From NCBI GenBank assembly GCA_001466705.2, contig LATX02000035.1, positions 992,001-1,056,000 of the forward strand: DNA of 64,000 nucleotides, read 5' to 3'. A program made the translations under genes and the position numbers. Below are positions 11,140 through 23,600 of this stretch, in pieces. Every line of letters begins with the position of its first letter. Position 1 is the stretch's first letter. This DNA is from Moniliophthora roreri (lineage: Eukaryota > Basidiomycota > Agaricomycetes > Agaricales > Marasmiaceae). The notes under the pieces are model-generated. The model did not search any database, was not told the origin of the DNA, and saw only the letters and a list, made by a program, of their open reading frames with translations.

Positions 11140-13824
11140 ATGGCGCAGGAGAGGGCTCTGACTCCTTACTTGTCTACATACAACATCTCTCTTAACTTCA
11201 GCTCCATTGGCTCGCTATTCTCTTACCCATCTCGTCTGCTCGCTAAAATTCGCAGGATTGAGGACACTGCAGGTCAAAATCCCCATGGGAGCCTACCGAA
11301 TTTGGACACCTCGTCGCTGGTAGAGGAGGAGAAGGTCATCACAAGAGTCATCGTTCCGGAAGTTACACGTCAGTCCTTTCCAGGACCATGGGGCTTCTTC
11401 ACTTCTGGCTACATGGTTGGTCTTATGCTTCTGGTGACTTGTCAACTCTATTCAACGTCGACCATTTCTGACTTTTCTAGTAGATGGTCTTGATTCATCG
11501 AATTGAGAATGTCGTGGTGCCAACTCGCATTCCTCACTTCCCTATTTCGTACCACGCCAGACGTTCCCGATCAAGGATACTCCTTCGGCGAATCTATGAC
11601 TCGTTTCTACCATTAGATATGAGCAAGACTTCCACACGGCTCGTCATGCACTTCCCTACTCTCTACCTCATGTGTAGATCTCTCCTGTTGTGGTCCCTCG
11701 TACTAGTACAGGCGGCCGGTTACTATCCGAGTGTTCAAAACGGATACCTCTACGACCTTAGGGTGTGGAGTGAATCCAAGGAAATGGCAGATATATGCTG
11801 GCACACATTTTGTGCTATTTGTGGGGCATTCTGTGTGGAAGCATTTGTGAAAGGGTTAGATGGCGTTAGTGTCGCATTCGGGGCACACATGCAGGCCAAT
11901 ACATCGCCGTTCAATCTAGTGAGTCTTTACCAAGTATCAATTTACCTTTTTTGACGTGTTCCTCGAGGTCGGATATTCTTTTCTTCTCTACGCATACTCT
12001 TCGCCGATTACCCACGTGGACAAACCAGATGGCTTACCTTCTCGTCCCGACAAACACGTCCTAGCTACCATTACCATTCCCCTGCTTCAACTCACCATAT
12101 TCCACATGCTCTCCATCCGAAAACGATGGTCGAGTCATCGGTTCTTGCCGACTGCGCTTTCCTCGTTCCTGTCACTTCTTCACTTCCACCTGACCTTGTT
12201 TTCACATTCGTTCCTCTCGACCTCCGTGGGCGAAGTATCGTTACTGACAGCACCATCTAACGGGACGGACCCAGGATCTTATTCGCACCCATCGGGCGTC
12301 ACCAATTATCCGATACTGAACTATATACCTAATATGTTCGAGACAGTCCTCATCTTACTCATATCTCTTACCATATTCCTGAATGTTACCACTCAACTTC
12401 TGCTCACTGGGAGAATCATCAAGCCGTTGCTCGGTCTGGGGCTCAATGGCGCAGGTCGGTAGCCGTCACATTCTCTTCGTTCATTCTTGTGCTGATCACC
12501 CAACAGGTGAAGGAAGTTGGATCCCGCCATGGGAAGAAGATTTTGGGGTCGTTCTCCTCCGTGTAGGAACAGCTAGCCTCGAGGCAACAGGCCTTCGGGG
12601 TTGGGGGAACGAAGTCACTGGCGTCATGGCTTCCTTGCCGAGTGACTCGGCGACTTCGTCCGGAAGATCCAGACGAGACAAAGTTGAACACGGAACACTC
12701 CAAATGGACCGAACTGGTGTGGTTAAAGTCATACCCGGATCCATCACTACTGTCACTTCTCGTGGTCGCAGAAGAACCCAAGCTAAGGAAAGAACTCGAG
12801 TACTTAAGGGATGGAATAATGAAATCAAGGATATAAACGTAGCTAGGGGCGGGAGAGGAGCTACGGGAGGTAGAAGAGTGTGGGGTATCCCGGGATTCTT
12901 CACCACACCTGGAGGGCTGTACAGAGAGATTCGAGCTTTTGGAAGAACTTTCTGGGACGTCTGTATGGGTGCCTTGCGGCTGTTCTGGGATATCCTGAGA
13001 GCAAGGAAGCTTCGGGGAAGGTTTCATCGCGCTTTACCCAGAGAAGACAGCAGTGCTGTTGAGAACGAGGAGAGCGACGGGGCATTGGAAGAAGATGCAG
13101 ATGAACAAGATTACTCAAGGTTTCTGCGCGGAGAGCATGTTACTGACGATGAGGGAGATGATGACGAATGGGTTAATGAAAGCGATATTGACTCAGCCGA
13201 AGGAGAGGCAGAGGAAGAAGACGGAACGGACGAGACTGATGATGAAGGCAGGGCTAGTGAGACCGTCGGTTTGTATTACGATCTAGGAATGAGGGGATCT
13301 ACTCCCGGTGCCACTTCCTCTGCCATGTTGGCCCACATGGCATATTCTGGCAGTTCACCGCTTACACGGAGACGATACGGTGCTCTCTTGGGCGGGACAA
13401 CGTTGCAATCTGGTACGTATCTACTTCTGACTGACTTGGCGTATGACATTGACACACACTTTAGATATACGCTCACCTAGCCCAGCTAGACGTCCAGCCC
13501 CGAGCGTCTTGGCGGCAGGCGAGGAAAGTCGACGAAATTGTGTCATCTGTACAGTAGAGCCCAGGCAGATCATATGTTGGCCATGCCGGTAAGTGGTTCT
13601 GTACCTTTGCAGGACTCGTCGGTCTAACGTCAATGGTTGAAGGTGTCTGTCAATGTGTGACGAATGTCGGGAAAGCTTGGCTTCACGATCTTCTGCTTCA
13701 AAGCATCGCTGCCCCTGCTGCAGACGAATGTGAGTGGATGTCACTATGACTGAATGCGTATGATCGTTGCTGACTATGATTCTTGTTCAGCGTGGAAGGA
13801 TATTCGAGAATATTCATTCCTTAA
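11140..13824 (+). CDS. Multi-pass membrane RING protein, Asi1/Asi3-like ubiquitin ligase
   Basis: Seven exons (11140-11433, 11484-11918, 11968-12454, 12507-13412, 13465-13588, 13643-13729, 13791-13824) give 788 residues with a clean frame. The N-terminal half has several hydrophobic segments (GYMVGLMLLMVLIH, the CRSLLLWSLVLVQAAGYY region, SPFNLVGYSFLLYAYSSP, TVLILLISLTIFLNV). A basic then strongly acidic region (DDEGDDDEWVNESD) follows. The C-terminus is a RING-type zinc site: CVIC, WPCRCLSMCDEC and HRCPCCRR, ending VEGYSRIFIP. This plan matches the fungal Asi1/Asi3 family, which in yeast sits in the inner nuclear membrane and ubiquitinates misplaced or regulatory proteins. Location and substrates here are inferred from the family. 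Confidence 0.8.
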
Positions 13825-13914
13825 GGAGTAATTAGCATACGAAGGAATTGTATTCTAGCATTGTGAGGATATCCTATGTGTACATGCATTCATGCAGTGA
13901 AGTTGCGTATGTGT

Positions 13915-14568
13915 TCAATGTTTGAGAAGATCAAGGTATAGTGGCCAGGGCTTTCCCATCCAAGTGGCGAGTTCGGTATGATCCTTGAAGGCATCATCTG
14001 TATTCGGATGCACGAGGACTCTGTATCTCGGGTTGTCAAAAAGAGGACACATGAGTAAAAAAACACTGCTCACGAGCATGGTCCTCTATAGATTGCTAGC
14101 CAGGAAAACAAGGTGCCCGTCTGGTGCGGGTTGAAGGTGTTCACCTCGAACATGGCTGTTGGATGAGGTCCAACTGGCTTGTCCCAGAAGCGGTATATGC
14201 GAAGCTACCACCTCAGAATCAATATCGCGCCTCGTGGAGACGGAAGAGAGCCCACCTCTGGAAACTCCCTTCGTATTCTTTCGTGCAGCTCGCGCGCATA
14301 TTGCAGTTGTTCTGGTACTGACTGCATGTAGTATACTTTTTCGAGTTTGAATACAATAAAGTGACCATGATTGTAATAATTCACCATGAAAATCGAAACC
14401 ATTGTTCTTCTTATCAATGGGATCCACAAACTCTTCGTATGCCTTGCTGAGCGGAGGCGTAGGTTGCCCGGACGCGATGTTTACGAGAGATTTGCCATCG
14501 GGACTGATTTCTGTGGGCAGGGGAGGTGCATTTTCGTAACCAGTGAGGGGAGATGAGTAGGGGGGCAT
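13915..14568 (-). CDS. DOPA 4,5-dioxygenase
   Basis: Four exons give a protein of 166 residues, a normal size for the fungal DOPA 4,5-dioxygenase (DODA) family. Landmarks are FDFHVYYMQ, ARELHERIRREFPE, LRIYRFWDKPVGPHPTAMFE and, after the last intron, LVHPNTDDAFKDHTELATWM. The His residues of FDFH, GPHP, LVHP and KDHT are candidates for the metal site. The enzyme opens the ring of L-DOPA-type catechols and is known from betalain pigment formation in Amanita; in other fungi its natural substrate is mostly unknown. Introns follow FDFH, REFPE and RGPCS. The start ATG at 14568 is supported by an in-frame N-terminus of about 56 residues before FDFH. A degraded copy lies near 19.7 kb. Confidence 0.88.
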
Positions 14569-15035
14569 TGCTAGAGCAGTTTAGAAGCACCTCTTGCTCA
14601 CTTATAGTCCTGGAAAGATCGCTTTGGAAGGAGATGACAAGGAATAATGTTTTTTTTTGTCAGCCACGGTCAGTGCTGGTCAGCACCATGACGCGATTTC
14701 ACTTCATTAGTGAGCTTTCTTACCTACAGAGGTAATGTATACTGAGTAGAGATGGAGTATCACAGACCAGAGTCCAAAGATCAAGCAGATGATATTAAGT
14801 GTTCGAAGGGAAGCAGATATATAATAAGTATGGAGAAGACAGCCAAACGAGAGAAGGGAAAAATACAAGTGATCAAAGAAAGAGAGGGAGAGAACATGAT
14901 ACAAGGGGTAAGGAATGACAAAGACGCAAATAGGGCACGAAATACAACAGTATGTACCTATAAATACTGGCTTGCGAAAAGAAAGAATGGAGTCGAGAAC
15001 AGAGTAAAGCGAAAGAATGAACATGGTATAAAGGA
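14569..15035. other. Intergenic region, no gene seen
   Basis: This 467-bp stretch lies between the start of the dioxygenase gene and the stop of the RING/PH/vWA gene, both on the minus strand. It is purine-rich on the plus strand (14870-14920), which creates a hydrophobic minus-strand open frame that I regard as chance. Confidence 0.5.
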
Positions 15036-18000
15036 TTAATCCTTCGCAACCCAATCCGTGCTGCGACCGACAAGTTCGATCGAATTGTCTGTTGTCCAGA
15101 ACAGTCTTTCCGTCGCACTTCGGCCGGTCCAGCTCTTCTGGTCTCGAAGAATCATGGCCTGATCGTTTGAAATCAGTAATGAGCGTCTAGACATAAGGTT
15201 CTAAGGGAGGGAAACTTACCTGTTGAGCCCCAAAGTTGCGTTGGTCATGTGCAAACAGTTCGACGTTATCGTCTAATGCCTCAGCGAGTATCTGGAGGTC
15301 CTGCAGTATGGCTTGCATTGCTCGTACTGCTCCTAGTGTGAAGATCTCCTTTCTGTTTCTCACAGTGCTACCATTCGAGTTGGGCGGAGGCAGCGATTTC
15401 GAAATTGTCTGCAACACCGTGTGCAAGATGCGTTTAGTCTCACTGAGAATTTTCTGTGCTTGAGGATAATTCTTCCTTGAGACTAACACCAATGCCCGGG
15501 TAATCATATCCGACGCAAGCAACTCCATACGTCTTCTGACTATAACGGGATCCGATGCATTTGACGGTGGCTTGGACGCTGATCCGCTTGGTGGTAGCAG
15601 CGTCACTGTCAGCAACACTGGATGCGCCAATCTGGACACCTGTTTGCCAGCTGCAGGGTCGAAGAATGATCCATCTACCTCGACGACCGGAACTTCATCA
15701 ATCATCCTATCCATCATTCCATCCGTAAAATCTGGCCCGTCCTCGATCGCTAATGCGTCTAAGCCCATGCTTTGCACGAAGCGATCCGTGGCATTAAGAG
15801 ATCGACCGTTGGCACCACCGCCTCCAAGTCGCGCCATCTTTTGCTGAATGTCAGTGTTATCAAGTTCAAGCTCGATAAGCATCTCCTTCCTCTCTCCATA
15901 TCTCAGCTCTCCAACATCAACATCAACGTTTTGGCCATCAGAAGCCAGAATACTTGATGGACCACCGGAGACCTTCCGTATCCTGAACCGGTTCCCGTCG
16001 ACAATCTTCATGTGCAACTTCATGTTGAGCAATCCAATGGACATCATACCCCCGACACATCCAGCGATGCTGTCCCGTAGATCATACCAATCCTTCACGA
16101 AGGTATAAGTGCCCGACGTGTGGTTAGACATGAGCCATAACGATGCTGGATCGTGCGAACGACCATAGCCAAACGAGTGGATAGGGACATTGGCAGCTTC
16201 GGCGCGAGCCAACACCAGATCCATTTGAGCACGACGGGTGCTATCTGAGGCGTCGCTGACGAGCACCATCCCTGAGATCGAGTTCTTTATCTTGCGCTGC
16301 AGAACGGTGTCGAGGGCTAAAAAAAAATCCAATTCGTTGAGACATTCTTATCTTGAAGGTAATAAGCGAACCCACCATGGTTAACAGCCGTGACGACATC
16401 GGTTTTTTCGTCCTTATTTACTCTCACCGAAAACTCGTCATGGCCGCCCTGCTGTCCCGTGCCACCTTCATCATCATTCCTTCGGACTCCTAACTCTGAG
16501 ATGAATTTCTCTAGCCGAGCTCTACTTTGAGCTTTGCTGGGCATCAAGAATGGTGTCTTCCTCACTCTACCGCCAATACCGACTTCGAATGTGACGAGAC
16601 TTATTCGGTCTCTTTGACCCAACGAGGCAACTATGAAATCCAGAGTGGTCCTGATAACCCGCACTTTCAGCTGGGCTGTACTTGGAGCTGCCGTCGGGGG
16701 CGGGAGTGACACCACCATAATGAGATCCATTGGCGGGTGAGGCAGTGGCGTTAGCGAGTTTGAAGGGCCAGAAGAGGTGTATGGGGTGACTAAACTTGGA
16801 GAGTCATACCCGCTCATCTCGTCATCTTCTCCTAGGGTGGACAGCTTATGGTGAAGATGCTGCCGTTGATGTCCTTGATGCATTGAGCCATGAGATGTCG
16901 AAGATGACATTGTTGACCTCGACGAACCATTGAGTAAGCTGTCTGTAGCACTACTGACGGTCGTAGCAGTGCTGCCGCTGAGCATCCTCATCGCCTTGGA
17001 ATTTCCGCCAAATTCCTCCATATCCAGTCCCCTATCTTGAGCCGCTTGCTGTTGTTGTTGCTGTTGATAACTGGGATTTTGAGCTTGGAACATGTTCACC
17101 AGTGCCTGTATTGTATTCCGCCACGCCTCCAAGGAAGACCGGTCCTTGTATATCAAGATGAATGAGGCGAGCTCATCTTCCATATCAATAGTGAGCGACA
17201 TCTCGCCAGCGGCCGAGGAGGCGGTGACGTTTTTGATATGCCTCACGTAGATTCTACCCTTTAGCCTGAGGACACCTTTGCTCTGCGAAGACATGACGGA
17301 AGCTGAGTCACCGGAAAGCAGTCGACCCAAGGAACGCTTCTTCTCCTCGACAACACAAATGAGAGCTTCCTTGAAAAGATACACATAAAACTCGCGAACA
17401 AGCGAGTCTCTGCGTACAGACAGGAGGTCGTACATTTGTAACGGACCAAGGTCAGAAAGCGGGTGGCCCTTCCAGTCGATTATTCTATTCCGTAAGTCTT
17501 CCGTTATGGCATTGAATGGCGAGTCCTCTTCTCGGTGTATGATGTTGGCGTTGGGAAATGAGGACGAAGAGGGAGATTCATGTGAGTGTGCGCTGTAATG
17601 CTCTGCATTGGAGTAGGACATGTCCGGATGTGAAGGCTGCCGTCGAGGCTGGTGTGTGGACGTAGGACTCGTGATATCATGTCGGCTGCCTTCTCGGCTT
17701 CGTGAATGGTAAGTGTCTTGAGGGACGGGTCCCGGCACTGGACCATTGACCCGTTTCCCGGGGAGTTCAATAATAACAATGCAAGTCAGAGGCTGATTGA
17801 CGTCGTGCGTTCGTGTGAGCGAAGAAAATTCGGGTCGAACTTGGATAGAAGGTGCCACAATGTAGGTGTGCTCAGTAGTGGGCACTGATTTGACTGAGCC
17901 TGCGTGGTCTAATGGGTCGTCTTCTGAGGGGTCATATGGACGTGTGCTCGGTGCCCGCCGCCTCCCAGTCGTAGGGGTGTCTCGGCCAGGATAAAGTGCG

Positions 18001-18689
18001 GAAGAATTGGGGTCGCCCACACCCGTTAATGCGGCGAGTTCTTATGGCAAATTTTTAGCAACGAAATTTTTCAAGACAGGGGGGACGTACTGTTGGACTT
18101 GCCGCCATCCCCATCGCCAACCTTCATTGGACGCCTGCAGACACCACAAACACCGAGACTTGACTTTCTTGGAATCGCAGATCTTGCCTGGTTCGGTGGT
18201 GGACCGTACACTGCAGTGAAGCATGCCTAAAATGATCGAGTATGTAAGAAGAAAAAAAAGAAGTAAGAATTCAAGAAATATTAAAGATCGACGTACCTCG
18301 TGCAGTGCATGGCCGCATTCTGGGACGATATGAGGTTTCTCGCCTGGTAGTCTGAAGCTGAAACTGAGAGGCTCCAGGCAGACTGGGCAATCTTCCTCTT
18401 CCTCTACGTGATGGTCCTGGTTACTCACGACGGGTAACGGAGCGATATGCATGATGGCGTAGGGATGAGAAACGACTGAGTCTGCAGCAGAGGCAACAGA
18501 AAAAATCGAGGGAGGTTTTGCCGGACGGCGGAAGCGGGAGACCAGGGATGATTTAGTGGAGGGAGGGTGAGGAGAAGGAGGAGAGGGAAAAGTGATGTGA
18601 TCACGCCGGCCATCGGCTTCCCTGTTGGACTTTATAGACTTTGAGTATGAGGAGTGCCAGCTCCCGCCTGGCAATTTGCCGGATGTCAT
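15036..18689 (-). CDS. RING-H2 / PH-like / vWA protein, Ste5-Far1-like scaffold candidate
   Basis: Five exons (18689-18297, 18226-18091, 18040-16376, 16316-15220, 15158-15036) give 1137 residues. Residues 101 to about 170 form a RING-H2 site (CPVCLEPL, PECGHALHEACF, CGVCRRPM). A Ser/Pro/His-rich linker follows. Residues of about 390-510 look like a PH domain (REFYVYLFKEALICVVEE, then SLEAWRNTIQALVNMF), followed by a short Gln run. From about 615 there is a vWA-like domain (TLDFIVASLGQRDRISLVTF, then GMVLVSDASDSTRR, SFGYGRSHDPASLW) and a helical tail. The strand that should carry the DxSxS metal motif reads MDLIMVVSLPP, so metal binding is probably lost. Yeast Ste5 and Far1 show the same order. 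Ascomycete RING-vWA proteins without a MAPK role are the alternative. Confidence 0.75.
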
Positions 18690-18859
18690 TCAAAAGGTGG
18701 TCGTTCAAAGGTTTCTCCTCGCCTCTGCGTCCCTCGTCGTCGTTGTCGAACAGAAAAATAAATGCAATTTCCGCTCAATTTCAGCTCTAGCCTAACCGAA
18801 ATCCTACTGTGGCCATTCCCCTTTTGCTACCAGATCTCACGCCCACATTCTGGGGCGCA

Positions 18860-19460
18860 AATGCGGAATTGCCCAAAAGCTTCTCAGCCCCCCTTCTCAA
18901 ATACCGTATTGTTGACTCTCCTATTTGCTACCCTTTGTTCATCAGCGGGAACGGCCTGGTGCTGCACTGCCAACTATCCAAACGTCACTACCGACATCCC
19001 ATCTTGGAAAGGCATTTAAACAGATATAGACTCTACATGCCTCATCAAAGTTTGCTGGTCTACCTCTCTCAAGGTTGTATGATGGTAGTCGGACCTGATA
19101 AACAGCTCGCCTGATACTTTTGGCGACGCTACCAAACTAGCGGATGTTCTCGCGTGGGCTTCGCAGTTCTGGAAGTGACCGATGGAAATAAGTGTAATAC
19201 ACAGATCTCAACAACACTGGAATGTCGTCGCCACATGGATACATGTCCTGTTCTGGCTTAGCGCTGTACACGACCGTCAGATTATGATTTCCTCGTTCGA
19301 CATACGAAGCAAGCTTGTTGATTCACAGATCCCTTCAATTGCGTCCGAATGGAAGGACGCTGCAGATATTTCTCGGCTGCTGGCTGCAGGTAAGCATTAT
19401 ACTTGGGACCTTCGACACGGGACGATAATTAGCCGCTCATTTTGTCAAGCTTGATGCATT
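18860..19460 (+). pseudogene. Possible decayed coding sequence, family unknown
   Basis: Several frames look protein-like but are broken. One reads NYPNVTTDIPSWKGI, then a stop, then TDIDSTCLIKVCWSTSLKV. Another later reads DTFGDATKLADVLAWASQFW, then a stop, and then QQHWNVVATWIHVLFWLSA. Together they suggest a gene lost by stops and frameshifts. I do not recognise the family and would not rule out chance. Confidence 0.3.
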
Positions 19461-19671
19461 CGCAGGACCATGTTGGTGACTACTTGCAATTCCTGACATT
19501 ATACTGATAAAAAATCACGTCCCATTCCCGTCACTCGTCAATTCAACACGCCTCAATGGAACGTCTCTGCGGTCTCTGTGGAATAGCCAATACCTCACGA
19601 GCACGATGATCTCATTCTGTATTTGAATTTCTGATGAGTACTGTTTTGGACAGGCATGACTCAAAACCATG

Positions 19672-19805
19672 GCTCCCGGTTAGATGAATAAAGGCGTTCA
19701 CCTCGAGTTATGGTGGCTGCTGGATAGGACTCCACTAGTCAGAAGCGGTACATACGAAGGTCCGCATCTACCGAGCTAGAGACCCTCTTTCATCTCGCGC
19801 CGTAT
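19672..19805 (-). pseudogene. Degraded DOPA 4,5-dioxygenase copy
   Basis: This stretch matches the exon of the intact gene around 14118-14260: GGCGTTCACCTCGAG, GGCTGCTGGATAGGA and AGAAGCGGTACATACGAAGG have close partners there. On the minus strand it reads LRMYRF and then a TGA, where the intact gene has the Trp of YRFWDKP. Small deletions shift the frame after that. Only part of the gene can be traced. Confidence 0.7.
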
Positions 19806-20672
19806 TACAATTCAAATTGGCTCTGGTCGCACAAACAGTCGTGCGAAGATTGAAAACAACAAGGATGTGCATATCGGGCTGTTTTTGGTTGGCTTGGGAT
19901 TAACATTGTTCTATTAGGAGCGATTATGCATCACTACTCAAAACTAGCTCTGGTCATCGTCAATATTATATCTACACATAAACCGACCTTGCTCTGCCTC
20001 TGCCTCCATGGCCGACAGTCCCCACTAAATGAGAATGACAGGCAGAACAATGCAAGAAAGTGAATACGACTTTCGCGGTACAGGCTGCTGAGACTCTACT
20101 TACTACTTTGCAACCATTGGTCCTAGAGTAGACCGTCAGAGGAAATCAATGTCACTCATTCCTGGATTGGTCCAACGTATAGGGAATACATGAAGATAAA
20201 TAGTGGCTAAACAGTAGTGTAGGACAACCTAAGAATAAGAAGCCCCACCTAAGCAGGAGACTGAGTATCTGTAGGTCGACCGTCCATCCGTTGATTAGAC
20301 GGACAGAGTACATCGCTTTCGGCACATCACCAGAACCAAGCAGCTGTGGGGTTGTGAAAGCACTGCCTGGGCAGAAATTGGCCGGGAAGAAGTGAAGGAT
20401 GGAGAACTGTAAGAGATTCACGCCGAGTTGATTGAAGGTCTGATATATGGATTACGAAGTGGGAGTGGAAGAAAGAGCAAGTTGCTGGTTGAACCGAAAT
20501 TTTTTTCTTTATACCTCGAGGCTGGCAGCTTCTGGATCAAACAGGACCACATAACGCGCTTACGGCAGAAAGGTAATCTGTCATTCCAGACTGACACAGT
20601 CGTGTGCACTTCGACGCTCCTTGTAATGCTCTATTCTTTGTTCTTTCAACATTCTACTTCTTTCCTCCCATC

Positions 20673-23600
20673 ATGACCGACCTACGACGCGTCCACGGCC
20701 TTCTTAAAAGCGATAAGGTCAAGGAGCGGCAAGAAGGTCTTTCAATTATTCGTGAAACCTTTTCTCGGGACAAGGTTTTGACAACCTTCGCGGTAAACGA
20801 CAATGGGGAGGTTGACAGTCGGTCCTGGCTCCTTCTTTTCCAGGCTTTATTCGAATCTGTATACAATGAAAGGCTGGCGTTCACCAAGAAGTCCAGTTCA
20901 GGTACCGCGGCGGCTCAGAAGAGGCTGGGAGATGCAGCGAATACGGTTAGGTGGTTGGTGGAGAGATCGAAACATCTATTGGGCACAAAGGCCACCCAAT
21001 CTGTCCTGGATCATCTGAAACAGACGATGGTCAGCAAGGGGCAGTTATTGATGCCGGTGGTGTTGGATTATGTTAAAGCATTGCAGAGTGTGGTCGATCA
21101 CCCGCCACACTTGAACCATCTGGAGGCCAAAACATGGATAGAGATGGTCGAGATGTCGTTCAATGCCATTTTAGGAGATCCTATAAGGTCAAAGTTTGAG
21201 GAAGACGATGGGGAGGCTGCCAGTCTTGCTCCGACCACGGACCAGGACGAGATGTATGTCGAGGATTCTCTGGCGATGGATGAAGATGAAGGCGAGCCAA
21301 TCGCACCTGGCTCGAAGAAGAGACGTAAACGGGAAGCGCCAACACCACAACCTCCTCCCTCCCGGACTAAGCCAGTTCAGCCACAGGCCAGGGCTTCCAG
21401 TTCTCGAGCAACCGTCACACCAGAACAAGTAGCTTTCACCTCACTTCTCGCGACCCTCATGGATTCACCAAACGCACCTTTACTTTCCGAACCATACCTC
21501 CCATTATCCATACTCAATCGCCTTCACCGTTTCCTGGAGCGCTATCCGTCAGACACATCCCTTCACCACGACTTCCTTCGCATCCTTATAGCTGCACTGT
21601 CTCATATATCGCTCAACAGAAAAGTCGAGCTTATATCCTTCGCTCGTAAGAGTTGGGATCATTTGGCGAAACTGTGGACATCGAAGAACAAGAGTCTTAA
21701 AGAGGCTTTAGTCTGTGTTTTTCAATCCCTCTTCCCATTTCTTACAGCCAATTCAGGAGGATCTGATTACGATTCTCTGACATCATCAGAAAGTCTTTGG
21801 ATCCTCTGGGACCTTCTGAATGGTGAAGGTGGAAGCAAACTTGGCCTTGACATGGACAGCTTGCGATTGGAACTGTGTCAGGACAGCAGAGGCTCTTCAA
21901 AGGACTGCCAGCAGGCTTTCATTGCGGCGACCTTCAGAGCTGGGCCCGCCTTTGACCGCTCGCAAGCACTCATGTGGGCAATTTTAGAGTTACAGGCAGA
22001 TTGCGCTGAAAAGGTATGTCCTGCTAGACTTTCGTCTACTCGTAGTCCCTGACGTTCCGCTTGAAGCTCTATCGTTTTTCCGAGTCCATATATGGTCTTT
22101 CTTCGTCGTCAAAGATGACGCAGATGCCTGGAAAACGCACCAGAATCGAGAATCCCTTGTCCTTCATGTTGAACACGATTCGAACAAATTCCAGTCAGGC
22201 ATTTAGAATGCATCATCTCCAGCTTCTGCTGTTCTTCATCGATAGACACTGGAGCGTCTTGCACAGCGAAATGCGGGCAGAGATTTTCGATACTTTGCTA
22301 CAATTCATCTCCGTGGACGACAAGGACGGGGGCCTCCAGAATTGGATCATCTTATGTTTAGCTGCCATCGCCCACGCCGACTTCTCGACGGGAAGGGACC
22401 CTTCGTACCTGAATTCCCAAGCTCCATTGTCTGCAATGATCTCGCAGAGCAGTCCGGAAGCTCCGTCACCTTGGGAAATCGTTTTCACTCATGCCATACG
22501 CCGGTCAAACACATCGTTACTGTGTCGAGCAGCGTGCCATGCGGCACTAATCATCTTACCGTACTCGAACACGTTTATGATCCGGGGGTCCCGCCAACGC
22601 ATATTATCAGACATCGAGTCCTTCTTAAAGGATTTGGATGTCCAAGGACCCTTGGCTCCGCACGAGTCGGTTTGCAGCTTCCTTTCGCTGTGCCTGAAGG
22701 CGGTGAACCAAGATGTTCGACTTTTTCGTATGCAATTTGAGGATAAAGTCTTGAGCTGGCTCACTGGTTTTTGGCAACTGAGCACCTTAGACGGCGCGAT
22801 GATCCAGACATATCTCGTCAGCGACATTTCTCTGCTACTCGAGACCATATGTGGTTGCACCAAGCGGAGTACCTTAGTTTGCCAAGTGCTTCTGCCGCAC
22901 TGCCAGACGGTACATACTCTGGTTGTTGGAGCGCAGACGAAGATCATCCGAGAATTTATACTCGAGGCAAAACTGCCGGAGTACCACCCAAAAAGCGCTC
23001 AAGATCAGTCAACACAGTTTTCTGGGTCCCTTGGCCCCGATCATGGTTCAAGCGACGTATCTATATCCTCCGATACAGACCTGGCAGCACCTGGACCCCG
23101 AGAAAGGAGGCTCTCAGGCTTTCTCCTCAAATCCATTGAATCTATGACTTCCCAGTGGATGACGCTCCAAGAGAATAACGTACAGCCGAAAGTGGAGGTA
23201 GCGAGGTCCTTACTAAACACCGCTATCATCGCCCTGTCCTTCGAATCCGTGCTCTGTCTGAACGGAATCCGATGGGATAAACGCCTCATTCGCTCCGCTT
23301 GCGAACTCGTAGAGCTAGTAGCAGGCTCTCTGACGAATAAACGATGGTCGATGGCAGAAAAGGCCCAGATTTTGCTCGCTCTTGAACCTCTGATAGGCAC
23401 TGGAGTTGACGTGGGTGACCATGTACCTTGGGTTGCCCTGCTACCTGCAGGCCCGGGGACGGGTATACGGGATAATCTGTCGCGAAAACAGGATGGTGAA
23501 ACCAATCAGTCACAATTTGCCAACATGGAGCACCTGCGTCTTCTATGGTCAAGCATGGAGGTGAGTTGGCCTCTCCTTTTCTGAAAAGCTCAACAACTGA

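Larger units (their letters stand above)
18690..20672. other. Long intergenic region with decayed sequences
   Basis: Two kilobases separate the RING/PH/vWA gene (minus) from TEL1 (plus). The region holds a possible coding remnant near 18.85-19.5 kb and a degraded dioxygenase copy near 19.7 kb, listed separately. A TATA-like TATAAAG occurs on the minus strand near 20510, but no good ORF follows it. Confidence 0.5.

Noticed and set aside
12443..13027. A 194-codon minus-strand frame inside the Asi-like RING gene
   Set aside because: It is antisense to a well-supported exon, is Ser-rich as expected of a shadow frame, and has no domain.
14707..15054. A hydrophobic 115-codon minus-strand frame resembling a membrane protein
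   Set aside because: It is the reverse of a purine-rich non-coding stretch. Its Leu/Tyr/Ser composition follows from that, and it overlaps the end of the neighbouring gene.
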